Assembly (NCBI RefSeq): GCF_030848805.1
Contig: NC_092364.1
Location: 9,321,770-9,385,769 of the forward strand
DNA from: Temnothorax longispinosus
Lineage: Eukaryota > Arthropoda > Insecta > Hymenoptera > Formicidae
Length of the DNA: 64,000 nucleotides
Reading direction: 5' to 3'
Part shown: one piece after another, positions 63,100-64,000 of the stretch
How the letters are laid out: every line of letters starts with the position of its first letter
How positions within the stretch are numbered: the stretch's first letter is position 1
Translations under genes and position numbers: made by a program
Notes under the pieces: generated by a model
The model's input: the letters and a program-made list of their open reading frames with translations, nothing else
What the model was told of the DNA's origin: nothing
Databases searched by the model: none

Positions 63100-64000
63100 A
63101 GAATTTTGGACTGAAAGAAAGAAAAATCTAAATAAAAAAATGTGATAAAATTAAAAGAGACTGACTTGTACTTTTGCGGAATAAAAGTGATTAAGATAAA
63201 TTTTATAAGTGGTGGTATTTAATTTTATAATTTGTTATTTGTTTTGTAATAATAAAAGGTAATTATATGTACAATTAATTTTTAATTAAGAGCCAGTAAG
63301 TAAATTGATAATAAAATAAATGGATAAAATTTAAAATTTATATTTCTTATATAATCAATATTAAACTTTTCAAATTACGAGTTTGTCACACGGATAAACA
63401 GAACGTTTCTGAGTGCGTAAGTGGAGGGAAGAACGCTAGTGTGTGTGGCTATGCGCTTAGTCGCAGCACCGACCCCCACCATTCCCGGTCTTCTCTCACT
63501 GTCTCTTGCATGGCTCCGTGGGACCACGCAATCACGTGTACGATACCGCACAGAAACAATTGTTTTAATTTCAGATAATTTTTCTTTATTTAATAAATAT
63601 TGTTCACACAAATATTTTTAAAAGTATTTTTGTATAATTATTACTAATATATACATTGTACATATATATTTGGCGATTTGTCTTTAAATCCAAAAATAGA
63701 GATTACGTGGCATAATGGTCTGCAAAAATCACGTTAATATTATAAAAATCATTTTAATGACCATCTTAAAATACATATATTTGCCTTTATAACCTTATTG
63801 AACGAGTCTCTAATGAAATTATTTATTAACGGCTTCATACTTAAATCTTGATGCTAACTTAACCTCAAAATTTTTAACAGTTTAATCCAACTGGAGCCCT
63901 TATTTCGAGATACGTGATAGAAATATGCCGATCCCAAATCTCCTAAAAAGCAGTTTAATCATTAATTAAATAATTTAACCATAATTATTTCACCATTTAC
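63100..64000. other. AT-rich end of window with a small GC-rich patch
   Basis: 63370-63560 is GC-richer (CCGACCCCCACCATTCCCGG) with an open frame of no recognisable content. The rest is AT-rich. Nothing is assigned. Confidence 0.4.

Overview
This window looks like a repeat-dominated stretch of an insect nuclear genome, probably hymenopteran and possibly an ant. That is an inference from element families and from two insect-type host gene remnants; nothing here fixes the species. There are no operons, rRNA genes or CRISPR arrays, and I found no convincing tRNA gene. Most long open frames belong to transposable elements, and many open frames in the GC-rich or microsatellite parts are meaningless.

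Layout. 1-2570: an R1-like LINE tail on the minus strand fused to the 3' end of a broken Ty3/gypsy element (integrase plus one LTR). 2571-4824: nothing recognised. 4835-6051: a LINE fragment with a 10-bp target duplication, next to an intron-containing broken copy of NALCN/narrow abdomen, domain IV to C-terminus (6093-8601). 8602-9819 and 18334-22195: two inverted copies of one element carrying a 16-bp minisatellite. The second copy is split by a 2.6-kb LTR-like unit with a 4-bp duplication. 10812-15651: a nearly intact young Ty1/copia element on the minus strand. 22340-23543: an older copia-type LTR and primer-binding site, split by a TIR element. 23861-27880: a decayed Jockey-type LINE on the minus strand.

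28551-33586 is a 5.0-kb near-perfect palindrome bounded by Tc1/mariner-type ends. Each arm encodes a DUF4817-DDE transposase running outward from the centre: the right copy is open and the left is broken by one base. 33796-40800 is a Helitron-like element invaded by a solo-LTR-like insert and a full-length but broken Ty3/gypsy element (34627-40417). 41666-42147 holds two well-spliced exons of an SLC13/Indy-type transporter, the best candidate for functional host coding sequence. The remainder (42.3-64 kb) is a mosaic of foldback elements and MITEs (mariner-like, piggyBac-like and unnamed), a Penelope C-terminus, a family of AT-rich palindromic repeats, and three GC-rich TG...CA units. The 1.4-kb and 1.9-kb units have clear target duplications, the 2.4-kb unit does not, and none encodes a polymerase.

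The nesting gives a relative chronology: the Helitron precedes its LTR inserts, the minisatellite element precedes the 2.6-kb LTR-like unit, and the AT-palindrome precedes the 1.9-kb unit. The most unusual items are the palindromic double-transposase element, the pol-less LTR-like units (one with a modular proline-rich open frame), and the NALCN segmental pseudogene abutting the minisatellite element.
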